From assembly GCF_002093665.1 (NCBI RefSeq), contig NZ_MRWE01000044.1, positions 1-38,645 of the forward strand: a stretch of 38,645 nucleotides of DNA, given 5' to 3'. The notes under the pieces were generated by a model. It saw only the letters and a program-made list of their open reading frames with translations, searched no databases and was not told the DNA's origin. The DNA comes from Rouxiella badensis. GTDB lineage: Bacteria > Pseudomonadota > Gammaproteobacteria > Enterobacterales > Enterobacteriaceae. This document shows positions 17,515 through 26,744 of this stretch, piece after piece (the first letter of the stretch is position 1; each line of letters starts with the position of its first letter). Made by a program: the position numbers and the translations under genes.

Positions 17515-17635
17515 ATCTATTTTTTCTTTATACAAGCCACAAGCATGTATTCGTGTCACTGTTCAGACCTAAGATTTACCGCTAACCTCTAATGACTTAT
17601 AAAGTAAGCTTCATCTTTGAAATCAGGAGCGTGCA

Positions 17636-18238
17636 ATGTTGTATATTTTTGATATGGGCAACGTGTTAATTGATATCGATTTCAAACGTGTACTGGGTGT
17701 CTGGAGCAATCTTAGCGGTGCGCCGCTGGCTCATTTAATCGAGAGATTTACCTTGGGAGAGGTGTTTCAGAAGCACGAGCGGGGAGAAATCAGCGACCAA
17801 CAGTTTGCCGAACAACTCTGTCATGAGATGGGTATCGCGCTGAGCTTCGAGCAGTTTAGCGCAGGCTGGCAGTCGATATTTATCGGCGTGCGTCCCGAGG
17901 CTATCGCGATAATGAAAACCTTGCGCGAGCAGGGGCATCGCGTGGTGGTGCTTTCCAATACCAATCGCCTGCACCTTGAGCACTGGCCCGTTCACTATCC
18001 AGAAATCGAGCAAAACGCCGATGCGTTATACTTGTCTCAAGATTTGGGAATGCGCAAGCCGGACCCGGCCATCTTCAAGTATGTGCTGGAGAAAGAAGGC
18101 TTCACGCCGCAGGAGGCCGTATTCTTCGATGACGTGGCCGAGAACGTCAACGCCGCTAGCGCGCTGGGTATTCAGGCTATTTTGGTCACCGACAGCCAAA
18201 CGCTGCCGCGTCATTTCAGCGGCGATCAAATCACCTAA
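17636..18238 (+). CDS. yihX: alpha-D-glucose-1-phosphate phosphatase YihX (HAD family)
   Basis: 200 aa, close to E. coli YihX throughout. HAD motif I is FDMGNV near the N-terminus, motif [12 protein letters not shown], motif III lysine in [10 protein letters not shown], and motif [11 protein letters not shown]. The family member in E. coli dephosphorylates glucose-1-phosphate. It is 17 bp upstream of yihY and in the same orientation, so yihX-yihY-dtd probably form an operon. Confidence 0.95.
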   Translation: MLYIFDMGNVLIDIDFKRVLGVWSNLSGAPLAHLIERFTLGEVFQKHERGEISDQQFAEQLCHEMGIALSFEQFSAGWQSIFIGVRPEAIAIMKTLREQGHRVVVLSNTNRLHLEHWPVHYPEIEQNADALYLSQDLGMRKPDPAIFKYVLEKEGFTPQEAVFFDDVAENVNAASALGIQAILVTDSQTLPRHFSGDQIT

Positions 18239-18255
18239 GTTTAAAGGATGAAGCA

Positions 18256-19128
18256 ATGCCAAGGATCCATCCCAAACTGAAGTGTGCAGCCCGTTTTAGT
18301 CATATGCTCCTCAAGCGCGCCGACAGCGATGGATTAACCCTGTTGGCGGGTCATCTTGCGTATGTTTCTTTGCTTTCACTGGTTCCGCTGATTGCGGTGG
18401 TGTTTTCCCTGTTCGCCCTGTTTCCGGTGTTTTCGGATATCAGCAACCAGCTGAAAGATTTTATCTTCGCCAACTTTATGCCGGCGACCGGCAATATCAT
18501 TCAGCGCTATCTTGAACAGTTTGTGGCGAACTCCAGCAAGATGACGGCCGTGGGGACCTGTGGTCTGATAGTGACCTCGCTGCTGTTGATTGCGTCCGTA
18601 GACAGCGTGTTGAACAAGATATGGAACGCCCACAGCAAGCGCCCCATTGTTTACCTGTTTGCCGTCTATTGGATGGTGCTAACGTTAGGCCCAATCCTGC
18701 TGGTCGCCAGCGTGGCGATAAGTTCCTATCTGCTGTCTCTCAACTGGCTGAACCTCAGCGGCGTGCATTCGCTGGTAGACCATCTGCTGCGCGTGCTGCC
18801 GTTGTTGATTTCCTGGATAGCATTCTGGCTGCTCTATTCAATAGTGCCCAAAGTGCGCGTTCCCTACGGCGATGCACTGGTGGGGGCACTGGTAGCCGGT
18901 GTGCTGTTTGAACTGGGCAAGAAAATCTTCGCGCTTTACGTGCAACTGTTCCCGTCCTATCAGCTTATCTATGGCGTGCTGGCGGTGATCCCAATTTTAT
19001 TTCTCTGGGTCTACGTCAGCTGGTGTATCGTATTATTAGGGGCTGAAATTACCGTCACGCTCGGTGAGTTTCGTGCCGAGCAACAAGAGCGGGCAGACGT
19101 TAAAGACACCGCGCCGCAGGAGAAATAG
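18256..19128 (+). CDS. yihY: YihY/BrkB-family inner-membrane protein
   Basis: 290 aa with six hydrophobic segments. It has the family opening [36 protein letters not shown] and the loop [19 protein letters not shown]. Earlier annotation as RNase BN is known to be wrong for this family; the actual function is unclear. It ends 7 bp before dtd. Confidence 0.93.
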   Translation: MPRIHPKLKCAARFSHMLLKRADSDGLTLLAGHLAYVSLLSLVPLIAVVFSLFALFPVFSDISNQLKDFIFANFMPATGNIIQRYLEQFVANSSKMTAVGTCGLIVTSLLLIASVDSVLNKIWNAHSKRPIVYLFAVYWMVLTLGPILLVASVAISSYLLSLNWLNLSGVHSLVDHLLRVLPLLISWIAFWLLYSIVPKVRVPYGDALVGALVAGVLFELGKKIFALYVQLFPSYQLIYGVLAVIPILFLWVYVSWCIVLLGAEITVTLGEFRAEQQERADVKDTAPQEK

Positions 19129-19135
19129 AGTCTTT

Positions 19136-19573
19136 ATGATTGCGTTAATTCAACGAGTATTAGAAGCCAGTGTGACCGTCGACGGCGAAGTTTGCGGCCA
19201 GATTGGACCGGGGCTATTAGTTTTGCTGGGCGTTGAGCAGGGCGATGACGAACAGAAAGCCAAAAAGCTGTGCGATAAAGTCGTGGGTTATCGTATCTTC
19301 GGTGACAGTGATGACAAAATGAATCTGAACGTGACCCAGGCCGGTGGCAGTTTGCTGGTCGTTTCACAGTTCACGCTGGCCGCCGACACCCAGAAAGGAA
19401 TGCGCCCCGGCTTTTCGCGCGGTGCTGCACCCGCCGAGGCAGAGCGTCTTTACCAGTATTTCTACGGTCAGTGCCGTGAGAAGGGCATTCCTACTGAAAC
19501 CGGACGTTTCGCCGCGGATATGAAAGTGGCTTTGGTCAACGATGGTCCTGTGACCTTCTGGTTGCAGGTCTGA
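19136..19573 (+). CDS. dtd: D-aminoacyl-tRNA deacylase
   Basis: 145 aa from the ATG at 19136 ([20 protein letters not shown]), the conserved start; the longer frame overlaps yihY and is not supported. It hydrolyses D-amino acids and glycine mischarged on tRNA. Signature motifs are SQFTLAAD (active-site Thr region) and the C-terminal cross-subunit motif [11 protein letters not shown] with the Gly-cisPro pair. Confidence 0.97.
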   Translation: MIALIQRVLEASVTVDGEVCGQIGPGLLVLLGVEQGDDEQKAKKLCDKVVGYRIFGDSDDKMNLNVTQAGGSLLVVSQFTLAADTQKGMRPGFSRGAAPAEAERLYQYFYGQCREKGIPTETGRFAADMKVALVNDGPVTFWLQV

Positions 19574-19607
19574 AGCAACGGCGCAATGCCTGAGAGAGAA
19601 AGTATCT

Positions 19608-20540
19608 ATGTATCACCTGAGAGTCCCCGTAACCGAATCAGAACTGGCCGCTTATTATAAATTTCGTTGGGAAATGCTGCGCAAACCTCTGCACCAACCG
19701 GAAGGTTCGGAGCGTGATGCTTATGATGCCATGGCGCACCACCAGATGGTGGTCGACGAACAGGGCGAACCCGTCGCCGTTGGACGTTTATATATTAATG
19801 CCGACAACGAGGCGTCTATTCGCTTCCTGGCGGTAGATCCCGACGTACAGGCTAAAGGGCTGGGTACGCTGGTCGCGATGACGCTGGAGTCGGTGGCGCG
19901 ACAGGAAGGTGTAAAGCGCGTGGTGTGTAGCGCGCGCGAAGACGCGGTAGAGTTTTTTGCCAAGCTGGGATTCATCAATCAGGGCGAGATAACCACGCCG
20001 CAAACCACGCCGGTGCGCCATTTTTTGATGATCAAACCGATAGCCACGCTGGACGATATTCTCCATCGCCCCGATTGGTGCGGGCAGCTGCAGCAGGCCT
20101 GGTACGACCATATTCCGCTGAGCGAAAAGATGGGCGTGCGGATAAGCCAGTACACCGGTCAGCGTTTTGTGACCACCATGCCTGAGACCGGCAATCAGAA
20201 TCCACACCACACGCTGTTTGCGGGGAGCCTGTTTTCTCTGGCTACGCTGACCGGCTGGGGCCTGATTTGGCTGTTGCTGCGTGAACGCCATCTGGGCGGC
20301 ACGATTGTGCTAGCCGACGCCCACATTCGCTATAGCTCACCGGTCACCGGCCGCCCGAGAGCAATTGCTGACCTCAGTTCGATCAGCGGTGATTTGGACC
20401 GTCTGGCTAAAGGGCGCAAGGCGCGCGTCCAGTTAGAGGTGAAGCTGATGGGTGAAGAGGGGGAAGGTGCGATATTCGAGGGGACTTACCTGGTATTGCC
20501 CGCCTCGGCTGATGCGCCCCTGGAGCCTGCGATTAACTAG
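19608..20540 (+). CDS. fabY: FabY (YiiD), acetyltransferase-thioesterase-like fatty acid initiation protein
   Basis: 310 aa from the ATG at 19608; E. coli has a longer N-terminus. An N-terminal GNAT domain (about 1-145: [19 protein letters not shown] acetyl-CoA loop) is joined to a C-terminal hotdog thioesterase-like domain (about 150-305: [20 protein letters not shown]). In E. coli YiiD was shown to support fatty acid synthesis initiation in strains lacking FabH. It sits 34 bp after dtd. Confidence 0.94.
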   Translation: MYHLRVPVTESELAAYYKFRWEMLRKPLHQPEGSERDAYDAMAHHQMVVDEQGEPVAVGRLYINADNEASIRFLAVDPDVQAKGLGTLVAMTLESVARQEGVKRVVCSAREDAVEFFAKLGFINQGEITTPQTTPVRHFLMIKPIATLDDILHRPDWCGQLQQAWYDHIPLSEKMGVRISQYTGQRFVTTMPETGNQNPHHTLFAGSLFSLATLTGWGLIWLLLRERHLGGTIVLADAHIRYSSPVTGRPRAIADLSSISGDLDRLAKGRKARVQLEVKLMGEEGEGAIFEGTYLVLPASADAPLEPAIN

Positions 20541-20542
20541 TA

Positions 20543-20573
20543 AAAAAGCCCGGCATTGACCGGGCTTTTTGCT
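20543..20573 (+). terminator. bidirectional intrinsic terminator between fabY and yicH
   Basis: AAAAAGCCCGG, short loop, CCGGGCTTTTT. It separates the convergent fabY and yicH genes and marks the junction of two gene blocks that are far apart in E. coli. Confidence 0.9.
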
Positions 20574-20574
20574 G

Positions 20575-22260
20575 TTACTGAATTGGGCCTGCTATTCCCT
20601 GGCTCATCTGCTGCTGAATTTGCTTACCCTCGTTTGCGCTGGCGTGCAGCGTGCCGCTAAGCGTCGGTTTAAAGTCGACGTTGGCAGGCATTTGGCCCTG
20701 AAGGCTCAACTGCATATTGACATTGCCCTGCAACGGCAGTGACGGCCATCCCCAGTTTTGCAGCTCGTTGGCCGGTACCGCACGCCCGGTCAAATTCACC
20801 GAGAAATTACGCTGCGGCTGCTGGCTTACGTTGGCCGTTGCCTCGAGCAGGCCCTCCTTGGTATAGGCGCTCAACGCGGTAATCTTCACCGCGTCGCTGC
20901 TGGCTTCGAGTGCCAGAGAAGGGCGACGCACATCGTTCTTGTTGAAGGTCGCATCGCTGGCGTTGAGATTCAGATTCCCAGACCAAATCCCCCACTGGTG
21001 ATTTTGCGCCAGTTTAAGGTTAGTGCCTACGCCGTCGAGTCCGGTCAGTTGGAAAGGGAAATCAGGCGAAATATCGATGATCAGGTTACGGTTTGCCGTG
21101 AACTTGTTGACTGACACGTCAGAAAGCCAGTCGGGCAGCGCCTCGACCCACAGCTGACGCCAGTTTTGCGGCAGTGTATATTCCAGCGAGGCGATGCTGA
21201 GTTCATCGAGATTTAGCCCTTTGCTCGCACGGTCCCAGTGGCCCATGGTGCGCAGTAATCCGCCTTCCCAGCGGGTGTTAAACTGCCGGATGGCAATGCC
21301 CTGCGGCGAAAGGTCGAGATTCACATTCGGGTCGATGAAGTGAAGATTACCGTCAATCATGTCGGTAGCATTGAGTGAAAGCTGGCCGTCGGTACTCTGC
21401 CAGTCTCCATTCTCCAGCGTGACGTCGGTGACTGTCATATCCAAATCGGTGAACGACCAGTTTTGCCCCTGAAGTCGGGCATCAATCAGGTCCAGACGTT
21501 TGATGTCTACTTTCGGCAGCTTGACGAACTCCTGCCAGAAGGTCGAAATCGGCTGTGCGCTCTGGAGTCTGATATGGCTCAGGCGCAGATTATCGACCGA
21601 CCAGCTGCCGTCGGTGCTGCGGCTGGCGTTACCGGTCAACTGGCCGCGCGCCATGTCCGCACCAAAATTGCTCAGCATCAGCTGTTTGTTATCAATTCTC
21701 CCCTGAATCAATACGTTATTCGCTGGAATATTGTCCAATGCAAGCCTGTCGGCACTCATTTGGAACTGCGCATTGCTTCCCAGAACCGCATTTTGGCTCG
21801 GCTGCCACGGTGAAATACCGGCATTGACGTTTTTACCATCAACCTTCCACTGCTCGATATCGCCGGTAAGTGCAATATTATTCAGTTGCAGTGTATTAGC
21901 CTGCAGCGGCAGATTAAGCGGTTTTGGCGAAAGGTTCAGCGAACCATTGACCAGCACCACGCGGTCAAAGAAGTGCGGCTGTGTGATTTGACGCCAACTG
22001 AGATCGAAATCAACTTCCGCGGCGTTGAGCACGTCAGGCTGATTCTTTTCGGCGAACTTCACGCCGGATAGCGTGATACGTGAAGGTGCCGACCACGAGT
22101 GGTCAATTTCATCTATCGAAAGGCGGTATTCACTGTTACCGCTTATCCAACGGCTTAGCTGACCCGCGGCCCAGCGTGTTTGTAGCAAAACGTACAGTAT
22201 GACGATTGCCAGAGCCAACAACAGCACTATTGTCAGCAGCAATTTACCGATAAATTTCAT
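20575..22260 (-). CDS. yicH: AsmA-family protein YicH
   Basis: 561 aa from the ATG at 22260 (MKFIGKLLLTIVLLLALAIV), which matches E. coli YicH; the longer frame upstream is not supported. One N-terminal membrane anchor is followed by a large periplasmic region of beta-rich AsmA-like repeats. AsmA-like proteins are thought to help move phospholipid to the outer membrane; YicH itself is little studied. Key conserved stretch: LEYTLPQNWRQLWVEALPDWL. Confidence 0.93.
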   Translation of the reverse strand: MKFIGKLLLTIVLLLALAIVILYVLLQTRWAAGQLSRWISGNSEYRLSIDEIDHSWSAPSRITLSGVKFAEKNQPDVLNAAEVDFDLSWRQITQPHFFDRVVLVNGSLNLSPKPLNLPLQANTLQLNNIALTGDIEQWKVDGKNVNAGISPWQPSQNAVLGSNAQFQMSADRLALDNIPANNVLIQGRIDNKQLMLSNFGADMARGQLTGNASRSTDGSWSVDNLRLSHIRLQSAQPISTFWQEFVKLPKVDIKRLDLIDARLQGQNWSFTDLDMTVTDVTLENGDWQSTDGQLSLNATDMIDGNLHFIDPNVNLDLSPQGIAIRQFNTRWEGGLLRTMGHWDRASKGLNLDELSIASLEYTLPQNWRQLWVEALPDWLSDVSVNKFTANRNLIIDISPDFPFQLTGLDGVGTNLKLAQNHQWGIWSGNLNLNASDATFNKNDVRRPSLALEASSDAVKITALSAYTKEGLLEATANVSQQPQRNFSVNLTGRAVPANELQNWGWPSLPLQGNVNMQLSLQGQMPANVDFKPTLSGTLHASANEGKQIQQQMSQGIAGPIQ

Positions 22261-22346
22261 CGTCTGGGTCCGTATCCGTTGGGGAAATGTACACCTGTTT
22301 ATGCCGTAATCAGCAATCTTTCTCAATAGGTTAACATGTTACAGGC

Positions 22347-22381
22347 AAAAAAAACGGCGGGAGGGATAACCCTTCCGCCGT
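22347..22381 (-). terminator. strong intrinsic terminator of xanP
   Basis: A 12-bp stem (ACGGCGGGAGGG with CCCTTCCGCCGT, one wobble) with an ATAA loop, followed on the minus strand by eight T residues. Confidence 0.93.
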
Positions 22382-22414
22382 CATAGCGCGTTCATTTAGC
22401 CAGCGGATAACAGG

Positions 22415-23839
22415 TTAGGGTTCACGCGGGAAAATCAGGTTCAGCACGATAGCGGTGATGCCGCCCGCCGCAATGCCCGAAGACAGCAGGGTCTTCAGCC
22501 AGTCAGGGGCAAATTGCAGGATAAGCGGCTGCTGGGAAACGCCCATGCCGACGGCCAGAGACAGCGCCATTATCATGATTGCACGACGGTTAAGACGTTC
22601 TCTCGACACGATACGTACGCCGGATGCCGCGATAGTGCCGAACATTACGATGGTCGCGCCGCCGAGAACCGGCTCAGGAATGTGTTGCACAAAGCCCGCC
22701 ACGGCCGGGAACAGACCGAGGACGATAAGCATCAGTGCGACCACGAAACCAACATAGCGGCTCGCTACACCGGTCAACTGGATAACGCCGTTGTTCTGAC
22801 CAAAGCAGGAGTTCGGGAAGGTATTGAACACCGCCGACAGCATGGAGTTCAGGCCATTCGCCAGCACGCCACCCTTGATGCGTTTCATGTAAATCGGGCC
22901 GGTTACCGGCTGTTCTGAGACGTCTGAGGTCGCCGTGATATCACCGATAGTTTCCAGCGAGGTCACCATAAAGATCAGCATCAGCGGAATAAGCAGGTTC
23001 CAGTCGAAACCCAGGCCGTAATAAAGCGGCGTTGGAATAGTGATCAGATGGCCTGACTCTGCCGGTGCAGTGGCGGGTAACATATCCATGCCCCAGGCGG
23101 CCAGATAGCCGACGGCCATCGCAATCACCAGCGACGCAACGCGCAGATACGGGTTACGTTGACGATTGAGCAGAATAATGACCACCAGAACCACGGCGGC
23201 CAGAATCAGATTTTTCGGCGAACCAAAGGTATGGTTACTCATCGCGGCATAGCCACCGCCAATGGAGGTCAATCCGACCTGAATAAGCGAAAGCCCAATG
23301 ATCATCACCACAATACCCGATACCAGCGGGGTGATAATACGGCGCGCCAGATGCAGTACGCGAGACAGCAAAATTTCGGTGCAGGAGGCGACCATCAGGG
23401 TGCCAAACAGGGCTGCCATCATGGTTGGAACGGTGGCGCCGCCGTTCTTCAGCACCATGCCGCCCATAATCAGCGGAGAAACGAAGTTAAAGCTGGTGCC
23501 CTGAATCGACAGCAGGCCTGAACCAATCGGTCCCCAGGTTTTAATTTGCAGAATCGACGCCAGACCGGAGGCAAACAGCGACATGCTGATAATGTGCTGC
23601 GTGTCTTGTGCGGGCAGACCCAGAGCCTGGCAGATAAGCAGTGCCGGAGTAATAACCGCCACGAACATGGCCAGCAAATGCTGACAGGCCGCAAACAGCG
23701 TTTGTGGCAAAGGTGGGCGGTCTTCTAACCGATAAATTAGTTCACTGCTGCGTGTCGTTTCCGACGCCGAATGCTGAGCGTTTGGCCCGGCAGATTCTGT
23801 TGTCACTGGTGGCATCCCCATTAAGCCGAAAGCGGGCAT
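22415..23839 (-). CDS. xanP: xanthine permease (NCS2 family)
   Basis: 474 aa, nearly identical in pattern to E. coli XanP from [20 protein letters not shown] onward. About 14 membrane segments; the NCS2 motifs QGTSFNF and [18 protein letters not shown] with its conserved acidic residue are present. It is a proton symporter for xanthine in the inner membrane. The start is uncertain: in-frame ATGs at 23839, 23821 and 23815 all lack a strong ribosome site; the longest is given. gltS, which sits between recG and xanP in E. coli, is absent. Confidence 0.95.
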   Translation of the reverse strand: MPAFGLMGMPPVTTESAGPNAQHSASETTRSSELIYRLEDRPPLPQTLFAACQHLLAMFVAVITPALLICQALGLPAQDTQHIISMSLFASGLASILQIKTWGPIGSGLLSIQGTSFNFVSPLIMGGMVLKNGGATVPTMMAALFGTLMVASCTEILLSRVLHLARRIITPLVSGIVVMIIGLSLIQVGLTSIGGGYAAMSNHTFGSPKNLILAAVVLVVIILLNRQRNPYLRVASLVIAMAVGYLAAWGMDMLPATAPAESGHLITIPTPLYYGLGFDWNLLIPLMLIFMVTSLETIGDITATSDVSEQPVTGPIYMKRIKGGVLANGLNSMLSAVFNTFPNSCFGQNNGVIQLTGVASRYVGFVVALMLIVLGLFPAVAGFVQHIPEPVLGGATIVMFGTIAASGVRIVSRERLNRRAIMIMALSLAVGMGVSQQPLILQFAPDWLKTLLSSGIAAGGITAIVLNLIFPREP

Positions 23840-23966
23840 TTTTCATGATATTGAGCTCAAAAGCAATCGTTTGCCAACGGCATTTATGAGGGATAATGCC
23901 GCTTAGAGCAGCATTTCTGAGCTTTGAGAAGCCATAGGCGGGAGGATCCGTCTTTCTGCAGCAGAA

Positions 23967-26048
23967 TCAGGCGTTGGTGTAGCGAACGCGCTCTGGTAAC
24001 CAGCGTTCAATCAACGCCCGTGCGTGCTCGGGATATTGCTGCTGTAAATGTCGCGCGATGCGCTGTACCTCGGGGATCATTGCCTGGTCACGCAGTAAAT
24101 CCGCAACTTTAAACTCGGCGCTGCCCGTCTGGCGTGTCCCTAATAGCTCACCCGGACCTCGAATTTCGAGATCCTGCTGGGCGATAACAAAGCCGTCATT
24201 GCTGTCGCGAAGCACCTGTAAACGCTTCTGCGCCGTTTTGCTTAGCGGGGTTTTGTAGAGCAGCACGCAGTGGGAAGCGATAGCGCCTCGGCCAACGCGC
24301 CCGCGCAGCTGGTGCAGCTGTGCAAGACCCAGACGCTCTGGGTTTTCGATAATCATCAGGCTGGCATTAGGGACATCGACGCCGACCTCTATCACCGTCG
24401 TCGCGACCAGCAGCTGGATCTCGCCCTGTTTGAAGGCTTGCATCACCGCCTGTTTTTCCTGCGCCTTCATTCGGCCATGCACCAAACCAATTTTCAGCTC
24501 GGGCAGCGCGATTTTCAGTCCTTCCCAGGTGGCTTCGGCGGCCTGTGCCTCAAGCATTTCTGATTCTTCAATCAGCGTACAGACCCAATAGGCTTGACGG
24601 TTCTCTTCCATGCAGGCGCTTTTCACCCGCTGGATAATATCGTTACGGCGGGTATCAGGGATAGCGACGGTGGTGACCGGTGTGCGACCCGGCGGAAGTT
24701 CGTCGATAACCGAGGTATCGAGATCGGCATAGGCGGTCATCGCCAGCGTGCGCGGAATAGGAGTGGCGGTCATAATCAGCTGGTGCGGATGGAAACCCTG
24801 CTGTTTGCCCTTTTCCCACAGCGCCAGTCGCTGGTGAACGCCAAAACGGTGCTGTTCGTCGATAATGACCAGCGCCAGCGCCGAAAATTGGATTTGTTCC
24901 TGGAAGATGGCGTGCGTTCCGACCACCATCGAGACCTGTCCGTTGGCAATCGCCTCCTGTTGGGCAATACGCGCCTTACCTTTCTGTTTACCGGCTAGCC
25001 AGCCAACCTGAATACCCAGCGGTTCAAACCATTGACGGAAATTATTGGCGTGTTGCTCCGCCAGCAGCTCGGTCGGTGCCATCAGACCGACCTGTTTCCC
25101 CTGCGCAATAGCACAGAGCGCGGCGAGTGCGGCAACCAGCGTTTTACCAGAGCCGACGTCACCCTGCACCAGCCGCATCATCGGATACCCCTGCGCGAGA
25201 TCTTTCTCAATCTCGGCGACGACGCGATTTTGCGCCCCTGTCGGACTAAACGACAACGAGGCGAGGAAGGCGTTCATCAGGCGATGGTCTTTGACCAGCG
25301 GCAGCGCCTTGTAGCTCTGGGTTCCAGCTCTTACCGCCAGCATGCTGAGATTATGCGCCAGTAACTCTTCCATAATCAGACGACGCTGCGCCGGATGCTG
25401 GCCTTTCTCAAGGTCGGCCAGCTGCATGTCCGGCGGCGGACGATGCAGAAGATGCAGCGCCTGCGACAGTGGCAACAGTGTGCGGCTGAGTTCCTGCGGC
25501 AGGAGCTCGGCGATAGGCTGGGTGTCGAGCAGCGAAAGCGCTTGGTTTGTCAGCTTGCGCAGCGTGGCCTGGCGTATACCTTCGGTCGTCGGATAGACCG
25601 GTGTCAGCGATTCTTGTAACACAACCTCGCTGTTTTCACCCTGCACGCGATATTCCGGATGAATGATTTCAGCGCCGTGCGTGCCGCGTTTGATTTCGCC
25701 ATAGGCGGTAACTCGCCGACCCGGCGCCAGACTGTTTTTCATTGCGGCGTTGAAATTGAAGAAACGCAGTGTCAGCAGTCCGGTGCCGTCGCTGATTTGG
25801 CAGGTCAGCATGCGTCGACGACCAAAACTGATATCTGTGCGCAGGACTTCGCCTTCAACGGTGGCATAAATCGCGGGGAGTAAATCATTGATTGCGTAAA
25901 GACGGGTACGGTCCTCATAGCGCAGAGGCAAATGAAGCAGTAAATCCTGAATCGTTTCGAGGCCGATTTTTGCGAGCTTTTCTGCCTGACTTGCGCCAAC
26001 GCCGGTCAGTGACGTAAGCGGAACGGCATCCAGCAGGCGGCCCTTCAT
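23967..26048 (-). CDS. recG: ATP-dependent DNA helicase RecG
   Basis: 693 aa from the ATG at 26048 (MKGRLLDAVPLTSLTGVG), identical in length to E. coli RecG. An N-terminal wedge/OB domain is followed by superfamily 2 helicase motifs: GDVGSGKT (I), DEQHRFG (II), MTATPIPRTLA (III) and QLRGRVGRG (VI). It remodels stalled forks and branched DNA. Its ATG overlaps the trmH stop in ATGA, so translation is coupled. It is the last gene of the gmk-rpoZ-spoT-trmH-recG operon. Confidence 0.98.
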   Translation of the reverse strand: MKGRLLDAVPLTSLTGVGASQAEKLAKIGLETIQDLLLHLPLRYEDRTRLYAINDLLPAIYATVEGEVLRTDISFGRRRMLTCQISDGTGLLTLRFFNFNAAMKNSLAPGRRVTAYGEIKRGTHGAEIIHPEYRVQGENSEVVLQESLTPVYPTTEGIRQATLRKLTNQALSLLDTQPIAELLPQELSRTLLPLSQALHLLHRPPPDMQLADLEKGQHPAQRRLIMEELLAHNLSMLAVRAGTQSYKALPLVKDHRLMNAFLASLSFSPTGAQNRVVAEIEKDLAQGYPMMRLVQGDVGSGKTLVAALAALCAIAQGKQVGLMAPTELLAEQHANNFRQWFEPLGIQVGWLAGKQKGKARIAQQEAIANGQVSMVVGTHAIFQEQIQFSALALVIIDEQHRFGVHQRLALWEKGKQQGFHPHQLIMTATPIPRTLAMTAYADLDTSVIDELPPGRTPVTTVAIPDTRRNDIIQRVKSACMEENRQAYWVCTLIEESEMLEAQAAEATWEGLKIALPELKIGLVHGRMKAQEKQAVMQAFKQGEIQLLVATTVIEVGVDVPNASLMIIENPERLGLAQLHQLRGRVGRGAIASHCVLLYKTPLSKTAQKRLQVLRDSNDGFVIAQQDLEIRGPGELLGTRQTGSAEFKVADLLRDQAMIPEVQRIARHLQQQYPEHARALIERWLPERVRYTNA

Positions 26049-26740
26049 CTGGAAACCGTCATTTGCATCGCGGCCCACCACTCGTCATCGGCGACAATAT
26101 TGCCGGTGTCATCGATAAGCGGGCGCGGCAGTTTCTTGCGCTGAGCGACGTTGGCCAGCACCGGATAACCCCCTTCGAACAGCAGGCGCTGCTGCTCTTT
26201 TTCTTTCAACAGGCTGGTCGTTCGGGAATACATGCCGGCATTTTGGCGCTGACGCTGCGCTTCATAAAGGATAAGCGCAGAAGCGACGGAAACGTTCAGC
26301 GACTGAACCATGCCGACCATCGGAATAATGATGTCGCTGTCGGCGAGCGCCAGCGCTTCGGGCGTGATGCCGGTCTTTTCCTGGCCGAGCAGAATGCAGG
26401 TTGGGCGGGTATAGTCGATAGCGCGGAAATCTACTGCTTTTTCAGAGAGATTGGTCGCCAGAACCTGCATCCCCATTGCCTTCATTTTAGCAACGGCTTC
26501 CTGAATCGTTTTATGTGTTTTAACCTGAACCCAACTATTTGCGCCGGCAGCAAAGGAACCCTGGGTGCGCATTTTACTGGTCGGCCAGACGGCGTGAACT
26601 TCATTGACGCCGACCGCATCAGCGGTACGGATCACTGCCGAAACGTTGTGCGGCTTGTGCACCTGCTCCATGCAGACGGTCAGGTCAGGCTGGCGCGCCG
26701 CCAGCATTTCGCAAATGCGCGCATAACGTTCAGGAGTCAT
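26045..26740 (-). CDS. trmH: tRNA (guanosine-18-2'-O)-methyltransferase
   Basis: 231 aa. SPOUT methyltransferase fold with the knot motifs LLGQEKTGITPEAL and IPMVGMVQSLNVSVASALILYE. The N-terminal catalytic Arg lies in NVSAVIRTADAVGV. It methylates G18 in the D-loop of several tRNAs. It begins 4 bp after spoT ends and overlaps recG by four bases. Confidence 0.97.
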   Translation of the reverse strand: MTPERYARICEMLAARQPDLTVCMEQVHKPHNVSAVIRTADAVGVNEVHAVWPTSKMRTQGSFAAGANSWVQVKTHKTIQEAVAKMKAMGMQVLATNLSEKAVDFRAIDYTRPTCILLGQEKTGITPEALALADSDIIIPMVGMVQSLNVSVASALILYEAQRQRQNAGMYSRTTSLLKEKEQQRLLFEGGYPVLANVAQRKKLPRPLIDDTGNIVADDEWWAAMQMTVSR

Positions 26741-26744
26741 CAGT

